The notes under the pieces were generated by a model that was not told the DNA's origin, made no database searches, and worked only from the letters and a program-made list of their open reading frames with translations. Shown here piece after piece: positions 26,642 through 36,058 of a DNA stretch of 64,000 bases (its first letter is position 1; every line of letters begins with the position of its first letter). The DNA is taken from NCBI GenBank assembly GCA_963728655.1, contig CAVSLD010000006.1:558001-622000 (forward strand), written 5' to 3'. This DNA is from Iamia sp963728655 (GTDB lineage: Bacteria > Actinomycetota > Acidimicrobiia > Acidimicrobiales > Iamiaceae). A program made the position numbers and the translations under genes.

Positions 26642-27481
26642 GTGCCCCACCCTGCACCACCCCGTCCGCCGACGCGGCCCGACCCCGACGACCCCTCCGG
26701 CCCCGACGACCCATCCGTCGCCGAGGCGTGGGACCGTGTCGACGACCTCTCGCCCGAGGATCTCGGGCCTCCCGACTGGCGTGAGCGGGTGGCCGAGCTC
26801 CGGGGTCGTCTCGGCCTCGACGTCCGCCTGGTGGCGTGGGGGCTGGCCGCGGTGGTGGCCGCAGGCGTCGCGGCCTGGCTCCTGCGCCCGGCCCCGGCGC
26901 CGTTCGAGGAGACCCTGCCCCAGGCATCGACCGAGGTCGTCGCCGCCGGCGCGCCCACCACCGACGCGTCGGGCGCCACCACCCCGCCCGGGGCCAGCAC
27001 CACCTCGGCCCCCACCGAGCTGGTCGCCCACGCCGCCGGTGCGGTGGCCCACCCCGGCGTCTACCGGCTCGACCCCGCCGCCCGGGTCGACGACCTCGTG
27101 CGGGCCGCCGGCGGGCTCGCCCCCGACGCCGACGCGGCCCGCATCAACCTGGCCGCCCCGCTGGTCGACGGGGCGCGGGTCTACGTGCCGGCGGTGGGGG
27201 AGGACGATCCGCCCGCGGTGGCCGGACCCGACGTCCCCGCCGGGGGCGCGCCGCCGGGTGGCGACACGGGGGCGGACGCCGCTCCGGCCGCGCTGATCGA
27301 CCTCAACACCGCCGACGAGGCCGAGCTCGACGAGCTGCCCGGGGTGGGGCCGGCCATCGCCGGGGCCATCGTCGCCTACCGCACCGAGAACGGAGGCTTC
27401 GCCTCGGTCGACGAGCTGCTGGAGGTGCGGGGCATCGGGGAGGCCAAGCTGGCCGAGATCGCACCCCTGGCGACGGTGTGA
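26642..27481 (+). CDS. comEA: ComEA-like DNA-binding competence protein
   Basis: Membrane-anchored DNA receptor for uptake. A proline/acidic cytoplasmic N-terminus is followed by one membrane helix (LVAWGLAAVVAAGVAAWLL), a Thr/Ala-rich linker, an SLBB domain (VAHAAGAVAHPGVYRLDPAA) and a C-terminal double helix-hairpin-helix: LIDLNTADEAELDELPGVGP and GFASVDELLEVRGIGEAKL. The GTG at 26642 with GGGAGG at good spacing gives 279 residues; an upstream in-frame start at 26495 lies before the promoter and is rejected. It pairs with comEC downstream. Confidence 0.9.
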   Translation: MPHPAPPRPPTRPDPDDPSGPDDPSVAEAWDRVDDLSPEDLGPPDWRERVAELRGRLGLDVRLVAWGLAAVVAAGVAAWLLRPAPAPFEETLPQASTEVVAAGAPTTDASGATTPPGASTTSAPTELVAHAAGAVAHPGVYRLDPAARVDDLVRAAGGLAPDADAARINLAAPLVDGARVYVPAVGEDDPPAVAGPDVPAGGAPPGGDTGADAAPAALIDLNTADEAELDELPGVGPAIAGAIVAYRTENGGFASVDELLEVRGIGEAKLAEIAPLATV

Positions 27482-27602
27482 CGCGACGTGCGGCGCACGG
27501 TGGCGGGGCCAGGAGGGGCCGGCGTCGACCGCGGTCGATGGTCGCGGCGCGTCCCACGCCCGCCCCTCACCGTCGGCCCGCCGCCGGTCGGCCGGTGCTC
27601 CC

Positions 27603-29528
27603 GTGATCCCGGTGGACCCGGCCACCGTGCGCCTGCGGCCCGCGGGGTCATCGGGCGGTCCGCAGACCACGCCGTCGACCGGCGCCGGGGGCGGGCTGCC
27701 GCCCCCTCCGGCCCGGGCGCGGGCCCTGGGCACCGCCGGGGCCGTGGTCCTCGCGGCGGCCACGGTGGCCGGCGCCCTGCTGGCTCGGCCGGTGCCCCTC
27801 GCCCTCCCGCTCGCGATCGCCGCCGGGGGGGTGGCCGTGCGCCGCCCCGGCCTCCTGGTCGTGGCCGCCGCGCTGGCCGCCTCGGGGCTGGGGGCCCGGG
27901 CCCAGGCGGGCATGGACCCGCCTGCGCCCCAGAGGGTGGACGGCCAGGTCACCCTCGTCGGCGACCCGGAGGCCCGGTGGGGTGGCGTCGAGGTGGTGGC
28001 CCGTCTGGGGTCCCGCCTCGTCCTGCTGGAGGCACAGGGGACCGAGGCCGAGGTCGTGCGGGCCCGTCTGGCGGGTGAGCACGTGCGGGTGCAGGGGCGC
28101 CTCGGCCCCCTGCCCGCCGACGCGTCCTGGTTGCGGGTGCGCCACGTGGCCGGGCGGCTGACCGCCACCGAGGCCTCCCGGGGCGCGCCCGCGGCGGCGC
28201 CGTGGCGGGCGGCCAACCACCTCCGTCGCACCCTGGCCGAGGGAGCCGAGGGCCTGGGACCGGACCGACGGTCGCTCTACCTGGGCCTGGTGCTGGGTGA
28301 CGACCGCGACCAGTCGCCGGAGCTCACCGACGACTTCCGCGGCTCCGGGCTCTCGCACCTCCTGGCCGTGTCCGGCCAGAACGTGGCCTTCGTGCTGGCC
28401 GTAGCCGCCCCGGCGCTGCGGCGGGCCGGGCCCACGACCCGGCTGGCGGCCATCGCCGTCCTCCTCGGACTGTTCGCCACGGCGACGCGGTTCGAGCCCT
28501 CGGTGCTGCGGGCGGTGGCCATGGCCGGGGTGGCCACGATCGCCACCGCTCGGGGCCGGCCGACCTCGGGGGTGCACCTGCTGGCCCTGGCCGTGGCCGG
28601 CCTGGTGCTGGTCGACCCCTTCCTTGTCCGCTCCACCGGGTTCCAGCTGTCGGTGGCGGCCACCGCCGGCATCGTCGTGCTCGCGCCACGGCTCCTCGCG
28701 GTGCTGCCCCTGCCGCCGGCGCTGGCCCTGCCTGTCGCGGTGACGGCCGCGGCCCAGCTCGGCGTGGCCCCCCTCCTGGTGGGGGTGTTCGGCGGTGTGC
28801 CGGTGGCGTCGCTGCCGGCCAACGTGCTCGCAGCCCCGGCCGCGGCCCTGGTGATGACCTGGGGGATCCCCGCCGGGGTGGTGGCCGGGCTCGTCCCCCG
28901 CCTGGCCGGGCTCGCCCACCTGCCCACCACCGTGGGCCTGGCCTGGATCGAGGGCGTGGCCCGCCGGGCCGCGTCGGTGCCCCTCGGTGAGCTGGGCTGG
29001 CCCCACGTCGTGGCCCTGGGCGGGGCGCTGGCCCTGGCGGTCCTGGCCGCGCGGCCGGGTGGGGGCCGGGGCGACGTGGTCGCCTCCGGCTCGGCCGGGC
29101 CCGCGCGCCGTCGGCGTCCCCTGGCGGCCGGCGCCGCCGCCCTGGCCCTGGCCGCCCTCCTGGCACCGGCGCTCGCCCTCACCCGACCCCCCGTGCACGC
29201 CGCACCGGTCGACGGCCTCGACGTGTGGCGCTCCGGCGGCGCAGCCGTGGTGGTCGTGGACCCCGGGACCGGCGCCCCCGACACGCTGGAGGGGCTCCGC
29301 CTCGCCGGGGTGACCCGCGTCGACCTGCTGGTGGTCGGCCCCGGCTCCGGCGCAGGCGACGAGGAGCGGGCCGCCCGCCACCGCACCACCCCCGGACGGA
29401 CCCACTGGCTGGGTCGCGACCCACCTGGGGTGGTCCGGGTGGGCGGGCTGGTCCTGGTGACCACCGACGCCTCCGCCTGCGTCGGCCCCGCCGGCGGCGA
29501 GCCGTGCACCCCGCCCGACGAGGACTGA
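27603..29528 (+). CDS. comEC: ComEC/Rec2 DNA-uptake channel
   Basis: Polytopic membrane channel that passes single-stranded DNA into the cell, 641 residues. The competence domain motif LTDDFRGSGLSHLLAVSGQN is intact, followed by many membrane helices. The C-terminal metallo-beta-lactamase-like domain is reduced: where HxHxDH is expected the sequence reads LLVVGPGSGAGDEERAARH, so the metal site is missing. Loss of the nuclease site is seen in other actinobacterial ComEC proteins. The GTG lies 122 bp after comEA; with no pilin-type uptake genes here, competence itself is not shown. Confidence 0.88.
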   Translation: MIPVDPATVRLRPAGSSGGPQTTPSTGAGGGLPPPPARARALGTAGAVVLAAATVAGALLARPVPLALPLAIAAGGVAVRRPGLLVVAAALAASGLGARAQAGMDPPAPQRVDGQVTLVGDPEARWGGVEVVARLGSRLVLLEAQGTEAEVVRARLAGEHVRVQGRLGPLPADASWLRVRHVAGRLTATEASRGAPAAAPWRAANHLRRTLAEGAEGLGPDRRSLYLGLVLGDDRDQSPELTDDFRGSGLSHLLAVSGQNVAFVLAVAAPALRRAGPTTRLAAIAVLLGLFATATRFEPSVLRAVAMAGVATIATARGRPTSGVHLLALAVAGLVLVDPFLVRSTGFQLSVAATAGIVVLAPRLLAVLPLPPALALPVAVTAAAQLGVAPLLVGVFGGVPVASLPANVLAAPAAALVMTWGIPAGVVAGLVPRLAGLAHLPTTVGLAWIEGVARRAASVPLGELGWPHVVALGGALALAVLAARPGGGRGDVVASGSAGPARRRRPLAAGAAALALAALLAPALALTRPPVHAAPVDGLDVWRSGGAAVVVVDPGTGAPDTLEGLRLAGVTRVDLLVVGPGSGAGDEERAARHRTTPGRTHWLGRDPPGVVRVGGLVLVTTDASACVGPAGGEPCTPPDED

Positions 29529-29638
29529 GCAGTGCTCTGCGGGACGCGCCGTGTCACCAGGTCGCCTCGGCTCCGTCGGACGCCTCTGGTCCGCCCCGTG
29601 TCCCCATCCCGACAGTGGGCCGAGACCCGGAGAACGCC

Positions 29639-30066
29639 ATGGCCTCGGCGCCGGTCGTGCGTCACGATGGCGCAGTGGATCACTCGCCCGACGGCCTCCT
29701 GGACGTCCCCCTGAGCCCGGACGAGCGTCGTCTCCTGCGGGGAGGGATCGGCGACTGGGGCGGGCCCGCCCGGTGCACCGAGGAGATGGCGGTCGCCTTG
29801 GGCTTCCAGCGTGCGGGACCTGCTCGACGAGGGGAACCGGCTCATCGAGGCCCTCGATGCCGAGGCCCCGATGAGTCGGCTCGACTGGACGCCTGTTGCT
29901 GGCGACGGAGGTGTGCTTCGCCAGCACCGTGATGGGCTCGGGGCTCGACTGGAGGTCGACGATCGGCCTCACCGATGAGCACTCGATCCAGCTGCTGCGG
30001 GCTGTCCAACGTCGGATCACCGGTCAGGTCGTGTCGATCGGGACGCGGCCGCCCCGCGACCGGTGA
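29639..30066 (+). CDS. Hypothetical protein (two frame breaks)
   Basis: I do not recognise this gene. Three frames join, after removal of one base near 29810 and one near 29890, into a 141-residue soluble protein: MASAPVVRHDGAVDHSPDGL, LSPDERRLLRGGIGDWGGPA, LLDEGNRLIEALDAEAPMSR and LLATEVCFASTVMGSGLDWR. The final part is alpha-helical with no cysteine pairs or membrane segment. Less extreme GC content than its neighbours in the 3' half may hint at transfer, though weakly. Confidence 0.5.
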
Positions 30067-30118
30067 CGTCGAGCACCACCAGATCCGAGCTGTCAGGACC
30101 CGGGGGTAGGGTCGCCGG

Positions 30119-30355
30119 GTGGCCGTCGACCCCGCTCCGCTGCCGCCGCTCGAGGTCGTCGACGACGGCCCGGCCGGGCTCGACACCGGTGGGGCCGGGC
30201 GGGCCGAGGTGGCGGCACTGGTCGCACGGGCCCGGATCGACGGGGCCACCACCGTGCGCACGGCCGAGCCCCGGTCGGCCCGCCGGGCGGCGGCGGTGAT
30301 CGACGCCATCGTGGCGGCCGGCGCGGCCGACGTCGGCGAGGCGGGCGAGGGCTGA
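30119..30355 (+). CDS. Small conserved-looking protein before holA
   Basis: A 78-residue product whose stop overlaps the holA ATG (TGATG), so it is translationally coupled to the polymerase subunit. Its C-terminal helix, VRTAEPRSARRAAAVIDAIV, resembles the last strand and helix of dihydropteroate-synthase-like barrels, but the protein is far too short for an enzyme. No function is assigned. Confidence 0.55.
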   Translation: MAVDPAPLPPLEVVDDGPAGLDTGGAGRAEVAALVARARIDGATTVRTAEPRSARRAAAVIDAIVAAGAADVGEAGEG

Positions 30356-31358
30356 TGGGCTCGATCCACCTGGTCAAGGGGGGCGACGACGTGCTGCGCG
30401 AGGGTGCCGCGGTCGCGCTGATCGACCGCCTGGTGGGCGACGGTGACCGGGGCCTGCTGGTCGACGAGCACGCCGGGCGCCGACTACGAGCTGGCCGCCG
30501 TCGTCGACGCGGCCAACACCCTGCCCGTTCCTCACCGACCGGCGGGTCGTCGTGGCCCGGCACATGGCCCGCTTCCCCAACCAGGACGCCCTGCGGCCGC
30601 TGCTGGACCACCTGGCGTCTCCCCTCGACACCACCGACCTGGTCCTCGTGTGGGAGAAGAGCCCCGAGCCCGGCAGCCGGATGGGCAGCGTCCCCCCGAC
30701 CCTCACCAAGGCCGTCAAGGCGGCCGGAGGCGAGGTGGTGGAGACCGATGCGCCGGGCCGGAACAAGGAGGCCTGGATCATCGAGCAGATGGCCGGCCAC
30801 GACGTCACCCTCGACCGGTCGGCCGCGGCCCTGGTGGCCGGGCAGATGGGCGAGAACGCCGGTGCGGTGGTCGAGCTGGCCAGCCGCCTGGTGGGCGTGC
30901 ACGGGCCGGGGGCGCGCCTCGGCGCCGAGGACGTGCGGCCCTGGCTGGGCGAGGCCGGCGGCGTGCCGCCCTGGGAGCTCACCGACGCCATCGACGGGGG
31001 CGACGCGGCCCGGGCCCTCGACCTGCTGCACCGGATGCTGCACGGCGGCGACCGCCACCCGCTACAGGTCATGGCCACCCTGCACGGCCACTACGCCCGG
31101 ATGCTGCGCCTCGACGGCACCGGGGTCCGCTCCGAGAAGGAGGCGGCGTCGATCCTGGGCATGCGGGGCTCGACGTTCCCGGCCAAGAAGGCCATGAACC
31201 AGGCCCGGTCCCTCGGCTCGGGCGGCATCGCCCGCGCCATCACCTGGCTGGCCGACGCCGACCTCGACCTCCGTGGGGCGCAGGCCTGGCCCGAGGAGCT
31301 GGTGATGGAGGTGCTGGTGGCCCGCCTGGCCCGGGCCAGCCGGGGCCGCCGCCGCTGA
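30355..31358 (+). CDS. holA: DNA polymerase III delta subunit (two frame breaks)
   Basis: Clamp-loader subunit that opens the sliding clamp. The N-terminus IHLVKGGDDVLREGAAVALI continues, after removal of a G near 30478, as GADYELAAVVDAANTLPFLT and, after a C near 30529, as RRVVVARHMARFPNQDALRP. The C-terminal collar domain has NQARSLGSGGIARAITWLAD. Repaired length is 333 residues, normal for delta. The position just before rpsT is the common one. As an essential gene it is strong evidence that the breaks are consensus errors. Confidence 0.9.
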
Positions 31359-31387
31359 CCCACCGGTCCCTGCGTCGGTCCGCGCCT

Positions 31388-31435
31388 GTTCTGGTCTAGG
31401 AACAGGCCCCTTCGGGCGCATCCCTAGACCAGAAC
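31388..31435 (+). repeat. Palindromic hairpin, tandem copy 1 (probable terminator)
   Basis: A 13-bp perfect inverted repeat, GTTCTGGTCTAGG (31388-31400) with CCTAGACCAGAAC (31423-31435), around a 22-base loop. The whole 71-bp unit is repeated once immediately downstream with one base change in the loop. It lies between convergent holA and rpsT and could end transcription from both sides. Confidence 0.85.
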
Positions 31436-31458
31436 GGGGAGTGGGCGGGGCCGGGGCG

Positions 31459-31506
31459 GTTCTGGTCTAGGAACAGGCCTCTTCGGGCGCATCCCTAGAC
31501 CAGAAC
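31459..31506 (+). repeat. Palindromic hairpin, tandem copy 2
   Basis: Second copy, 71 bp after the first: arms 31459-31471 and 31494-31506 are identical, the loop differs by a single C-to-T change, and the flank ACGGGGAGTGGGCGGGGCC is conserved. The rest of the holA-rpsT gap holds nothing else recognisable. Confidence 0.85.
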
Positions 31507-31630
31507 GGGGAGTGGGCGGGGCCGAGCAGGGCCCGGGGCGCTGTCCCCCGGAGGCGGACGCGACGAGAGCGCCGGCGGACCGGCGCTCCCGTGGCGATCG
31601 TGGTGGTCCCCAGGAGGGACCGACCGGGGC

Positions 31631-31891
31631 TCAGCCCTCGGCGGCGACCCGCTTGACCAGGCGCGACTTGCGGCGGGCGGCCTGGTTCTTGTGGATCACG
31701 CCCTTGGAGGCGGCCTGGTCGATGCGCTTCACGGCGAGGCGCAGGGCCTCCTCCGCGTCCTCGGCGCCCTCGGCCGCGGTGCGCTCGGCCGCCTTGGCCC
31801 GGGTGCGGAGGTCGGAGCGGACCGCCTTGTTGCGGACGCGACGCTTCTCGTTCTGGCGGTTGCGCTTGATCTGGCTCTTGATGTTGGCCAC
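31631..31891 (-). CDS. rpsT: 30S ribosomal protein S20
   Basis: Binds 16S rRNA in early small-subunit assembly. The 86-residue lysine/arginine-rich helix bundle begins MANIKSQIKRNRQNEKRRVR and contains VIHKNQAARRKSRLVKRV, both diagnostic. It faces holA, as in many actinobacteria. Intact frame and clear ATG. Confidence 0.97.
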   Translation of the reverse strand: MANIKSQIKRNRQNEKRRVRNKAVRSDLRTRAKAAERTAAEGAEDAEEALRLAVKRIDQAASKGVIHKNQAARRKSRLVKRVAAEG

Positions 31892-32046
31892 GGGGTTCCT
31901 CGGACGGAGGTCGACTCTGATGACAGCCCGGAGACACTACCGGCTCCGGCCCCCGGCGGTCACATGCGGGTCGAGCCCGGGCCCCAGGGGGAGGGCTCCC
32001 CCTGGGCCGCGCCGGACGGCCGTGGCCCGGGGGACAGGCTCGGACC

Positions 32047-32659
32047 GTGTCGGTCACCCTCCCTCTCACCGTGGCCGCCGTGCTCGCCGGGGCCCTCGGG
32101 GTGGCTGCCGTGGGACGGGTCGCCCGCCGCCGGGGCCGCGTCGACCTCCTCACCGTCGCCACCGGGCTGGGTGGGGCCGCAGTGGTGGGCGGGTTGGCGC
32201 TGGCGTGGACCGGGAGCCTGCCCAGCGGGCAGATCCGGTGGGGCTTCACCGCCATGCACCTGGTCTACCTCGGGCTGACCGTCAGGCTCCCGCTGCCCGG
32301 GGTCGGGCTGCTGGCCCTCCGTCGGCGGACGGGCGGCGGGGCGGTCCCGGTGGTGCGTCACCACGCTGCTGCTCAGCCACCGGCCCGACACCGTCCTGGG
32401 CCTGCCCGCCGACGCCGGGGTGGACCTCACCGTCGCCGGCCACACCCACGGCGGCCAGGTCGTCGTCCCCGGCCTCGGGCCCCTCCTGACCCTGTCCGAC
32501 GTCCCCCGGGACGTCGCCCGGGGCGGGCTCCACGAGGTCGACGGCAACCCTGTCTACGTGTCCCCCGGCGTGGGCCTGGAGCGGGGCCGGGCCCCACAGG
32601 TCCGGCTGTTCAACCGCCCGGCGGTGGCGGTCCTGACCTTGAGCGACGGGCCGGGCTGA
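32047..32659 (+). pseudogene. Metallophosphoesterase remnant lacking its catalytic core
   Basis: The N-terminal piece (32047 to about 32340) codes for two to three membrane helices as in membrane-anchored YaeI-type phosphoesterases. The C-terminal piece (about 32366-32659) codes for LLLSHRPDTVLGL, VDLTVAGHTHGGQVVVPGLG and the family end VYVSPGVGLERGRAPQVRLF. The middle, about 150-180 residues with the DxH, GDxxD and GNH metal ligands, is absent, and the pieces meet out of frame. Only the last GHTHGGQ motif remains, so no activity is expected. A collapsed assembly is the alternative to a true deletion. Confidence 0.75.
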
Positions 32660-32694
32660 CCTCGATCGAGGGCTGGGCGAGGACCGGCGCTCAG

Positions 32695-32700
32695 TAGGAT
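32695..32700 (+). promoter_or_regulatory. -10 box TAGGAT before lepA
   Basis: TAGGAT ends 12 bases before the lepA ATG; the leader would be about six bases, too short for a Shine-Dalgarno. The same GTAGGATCG string occurs before phoH. Confidence 0.45.
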
Positions 32701-32712
32701 CGAACGACCGCC

Positions 32713-34497
32713 ATGGACCTCGACCGCCTCCGCAACATCTCCATCATCGCCCACATCGACCACGGCAAGACCACGCTGTCGGACCGGGTCCTCGAGCTGA
32801 GCGGCACCGTCGACGCCCGCGACATGCGGGCCCAGTACCTCGACTCCATGGACCTGGAGCGCGAGCGGGGCATCACCATCAAGCTCCAGTCGGTGCGCCT
32901 CGACTGGCGCGACCACGTGATCAACCTCATCGACACCCCCGGCCACGTGGACTTCGGCTACGAGGTCAGCCGGTCGCTGGCCGCCTGCGAGGGCGTGGTG
33001 CTCCTCGTCGACGCAGCCCAGGGCATCGAGGCCCAGACGCTGGCCAACTGCTACCTCGCCCTCGAGAACGACCTCGAGATCGTGGCCTGCATGAACAAGA
33101 TCGACCTCCCCGCCGCCGACCCGGACCGCTGCGCCGAGGAGATCGAGTCCGTCCTCGGCATCCCGGCCGAGGAGGTGCTCCGCATCAGCGCCAAGACCGG
33201 TGACGGGGTGGCCGACCTCCTCGACGCCGTCGTCGACCGCATCCCGGCCCCCGTCGGCGACCCCGGCGCCACCCTGCGGGCGCTGATCTTCGACAGCCAC
33301 TTCGACCAGTACCGCGGCGTCGTGTCGTCGGTGCGGGTCATGGACGGCACGCTGCACTCCGGCCAGAAGCTCCGGTTCCTGCAGGCCAAGGCCACCCACC
33401 AGGCCGAGGAGATCGGGGTGCGCAGCCCCGGGCCCCTCCCCGTCGACAGCCTCGGCCCCGGCGAGACCGGCTACCTCATCGCCGGCATCAAGGACGTCGG
33501 CGAGGCCCGCTCCGGTGAGACCGTCACCGACGCCACCCGCCCGGCCGAGGAGCCCCTGGAGGGCTACCGCGACCCCAAGCCCATGGTCTTCTGCGGCATG
33601 TACCCCGTCGACGGCGACCAGTTCCCCGACCTGCGCGAGGCCCTGGAGAAGCTGCGGCTCAACGACTCCAGCTTCACCTACGAGCCGGAGAGCTCGGGCG
33701 CCCTCGGCTTCGGGTTCCGCTGCGGCTTCCTGGGGCTGCTCCACATGGAGATCGTGCGCGAGCGCCTCGAGCGCGAGTTCGACCTCAACCTCATCGCCAC
33801 CGCCCCGTCGGTGGCCTACCGGGTCCACACCAGCCGGGGCGAGGTCATCGAGATCGACAACCCCTCGGAGATGCCCGACGCGGCCGAGGTCGAGGCCATC
33901 GAGGAGCCCTACCTCGACGTCACCCTCCTCACCCCCACCGACTACACGGGCACCCTCATGGAGCTGTGCCAGACCCGGCGGGGCGAGATGGACAAGCTGG
34001 AGTACCTCTCGCCCGAGCGGGTCGAGCTCCGCTACAAGCTGCCCCTGGCCGAGGTGGTCACCGACTTCTTCGACCAGCTCAAGAGCCGCAGCCAGGGCTA
34101 CGCCAGCCTCGACTACGAGCCCGCCGGCAACGAGATCTCCGACCTGGTGAAGGTCGACGTGCTCCTCAACTCCCAGCCCGTCGACGCCTTCTCCATGATC
34201 GTGCACCGCACCAAGGCCGACGACTACGGCCGGCGCATGTGCGAGAAGCTCAAGGAGCTCATCCCCCGCCAGCTCTTCGACGTGCCCATCCAGGCCGCCA
34301 TGGGCGGGCGGATCATCGCCCGCCAGACGGTCAAGGCCAAGCGCAAGGACGTGCTGGCCAAGTGCTACGGCGGCGACATCAGCCGCAAGCGCAAGCTCCT
34401 CGACCGCCAGAAGGAGGGGAAGAAGAAGATGAAGTCCATCGGGCGCGTCGAGGTCCCCCAGGAGGCGTTCGTCTCCGCCCTCAAGCTCGACGACTGA
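32713..34497 (+). CDS. lepA: Elongation factor 4 (back-translocating GTPase)
   Basis: Ribosomal GTPase that acts on stalled or mis-translocated ribosomes. G1 is AHIDHGKTTLSDRVLEL, G2 ERGITIK, G3 DTPGHVDFGYEV, G4 MNKIDLP. The LepA-specific C-terminal domain has MGGRIIARQTVKAKRKDVLA and CYGGDISRKRKLLDRQKEGK. The 594-residue length is standard and the frame is intact. It belongs to the long error-free stretch from 32.7 to 42.2 kb. Confidence 0.98.
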   Translation: MDLDRLRNISIIAHIDHGKTTLSDRVLELSGTVDARDMRAQYLDSMDLERERGITIKLQSVRLDWRDHVINLIDTPGHVDFGYEVSRSLAACEGVVLLVDAAQGIEAQTLANCYLALENDLEIVACMNKIDLPAADPDRCAEEIESVLGIPAEEVLRISAKTGDGVADLLDAVVDRIPAPVGDPGATLRALIFDSHFDQYRGVVSSVRVMDGTLHSGQKLRFLQAKATHQAEEIGVRSPGPLPVDSLGPGETGYLIAGIKDVGEARSGETVTDATRPAEEPLEGYRDPKPMVFCGMYPVDGDQFPDLREALEKLRLNDSSFTYEPESSGALGFGFRCGFLGLLHMEIVRERLEREFDLNLIATAPSVAYRVHTSRGEVIEIDNPSEMPDAAEVEAIEEPYLDVTLLTPTDYTGTLMELCQTRRGEMDKLEYLSPERVELRYKLPLAEVVTDFFDQLKSRSQGYASLDYEPAGNEISDLVKVDVLLNSQPVDAFSMIVHRTKADDYGRRMCEKLKELIPRQLFDVPIQAAMGGRIIARQTVKAKRKDVLAKCYGGDISRKRKLLDRQKEGKKKMKSIGRVEVPQEAFVSALKLDD

Positions 34498-34648
34498 GCG
34501 CCGAGCCGTCCGTGCGGCGGGTGCGTGCGGTCGTGTCCGGCACCTGCCGCCGCTCGGTGGGTGGGTTCGGCGGCGCACGGGCGGGGAAGTCCTCGTGGAT
34601 GCGTGCTCCGGGTCGCCGTCCCCCCGCCCCCTGGGCCAGGGTGGTTCG

Positions 34649-36031
34649 ATGAGCGAGCGCGACCGGTCCACCGCGGTCATGTGGTTCCGGCGGGATCTGC
34701 GCCTGTCGGACAACCCCGCCCTGGTCGAGGCGTCGCGGGAGCACGACCGGGTCGTCCCGCTGTTCGTCGACGACCACCACCTGCGGGAGCCGGCCGGGGC
34801 CAACCGGCGCTGGTTCCTGGCCGGGTGCCTGGCCGAGCTGCACGACCGCACCGACGGGGCGCTGGTCGTCCGCAAGGACACCCCCGAGCGGGCGGTGCGG
34901 GCCGTGGCCCGCGACGTCGGCGCCGACGCCGTCTACGTGGCCGACGACAGCGGGCCCTACGGCTCGGCCCGCGACGAGCGGGTGGCCGACGCCCTGGGCG
35001 AGGACGACATCGACCTGCGCCGGGTCGGCACCCCCTACGCGGTGCCCCCGGGCTCGATCTTCACCGGCTCGGACACGCCCTACAAGGTGTTCACCCCCTT
35101 CTCCCGGGCCTGGCGCAGCCACGGCTGGGACGACCCGGTCGACGCCCCCCACGGCGTGCGCTGGGCCGACGACGTGCGCCGCGACGGGCTGCCCGAGGCC
35201 CCCGACGTCTCCGCCGACCTGCCCACGCCGGGGGAGGAGGCGGCCAAGCGCCGGCTGTCGGCGTTCCTCCAGGACACCGTGGACGACTACGCCACCGACC
35301 GCGACCGCCCGTCGACCGACGGCACGTCGCGGCTCTCGCCCTACCTCAAGTACGGCTGCCTCCACCCCCGCCAGGCCCTCGCCCGCCTGGGCCGGGGCAA
35401 GGGTCCGGAGACCTTCGCCACCGAGCTGGCCTGGCGCGACTTCTACGCCGACGTGCTGCTGCACCACCCGGACTCGGCCCGCCAGAGCCTCGACCCGCAG
35501 ATGGCCGACATCGAGCTCGACGAGGGTGACGAGGCCGACGAACGCTTCGCCGCGTGGTGCGAGGGCCGCACCGGCTACCCCATCGTCGACGCCGGCATGC
35601 GCCAGCTCCTCGCCCTCGGCTGGGTGCACAACCGGCTGCGCATGATCGTGGGGTCGTTCCTGGTCAAGGACCTCCACATCGACTGGACCCGTGGAGCCCG
35701 CCACTTCATGGAGCACCTGGTCGACGGCGACCTGGCCTCCAACCAGCACGGCTGGCAGTGGGTGGCCGGCACCGGCACCGACGCGGCGCCGTACTTCCGG
35801 GTGTTCAACCCCACCTCGCAGTCGCAGCGCTTCGACCCCGACGGCGCGTTCATCCGTCGGTGGGTGCCCGAGCTGGCCGACGTCGAGGGGAGGGCCGTCC
35901 ACGAGCCGTCGACCCAGGGCGACGACCTCTTCAGCGGGGCCGCGTCGGACTACCCCCGCCCGATCGTCGACCACGCCACCGAGCGCGAGGAGGCCCTCCG
36001 CCGCTGGCGCGCCGCCACCGGCAAGGGCTGA
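34649..36031 (+). CDS. phr: Deoxyribodipyrimidine photolyase (class I CPD-type)
   Basis: Light-driven repair of pyrimidine dimers, 460 residues. N-terminal antenna domain starts TAVMWFRRDLRLSDNPALVE; the FAD domain carries GTSRLSPYLKYGCLHPRQAL, ELAWRDFYADVLLHHP, the electron-transfer/lesion motif GYPIVDAGMRQLLALGWVHN and NQHGWQWVAGTGTDAAPYFR. The photolyase-type asparagine and tryptophans are retained, favouring repair over cryptochrome signalling. The ATG at 34649 is preferred to one 18 codons upstream, which lacks homology. A palindrome follows the stop. Confidence 0.94.
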   Translation: MSERDRSTAVMWFRRDLRLSDNPALVEASREHDRVVPLFVDDHHLREPAGANRRWFLAGCLAELHDRTDGALVVRKDTPERAVRAVARDVGADAVYVADDSGPYGSARDERVADALGEDDIDLRRVGTPYAVPPGSIFTGSDTPYKVFTPFSRAWRSHGWDDPVDAPHGVRWADDVRRDGLPEAPDVSADLPTPGEEAAKRRLSAFLQDTVDDYATDRDRPSTDGTSRLSPYLKYGCLHPRQALARLGRGKGPETFATELAWRDFYADVLLHHPDSARQSLDPQMADIELDEGDEADERFAAWCEGRTGYPIVDAGMRQLLALGWVHNRLRMIVGSFLVKDLHIDWTRGARHFMEHLVDGDLASNQHGWQWVAGTGTDAAPYFRVFNPTSQSQRFDPDGAFIRRWVPELADVEGRAVHEPSTQGDDLFSGAASDYPRPIVDHATEREEALRRWRAATGKG

Positions 36032-36058
36032 CCCCCGAACCCCAGCGCCTCCACCCCC

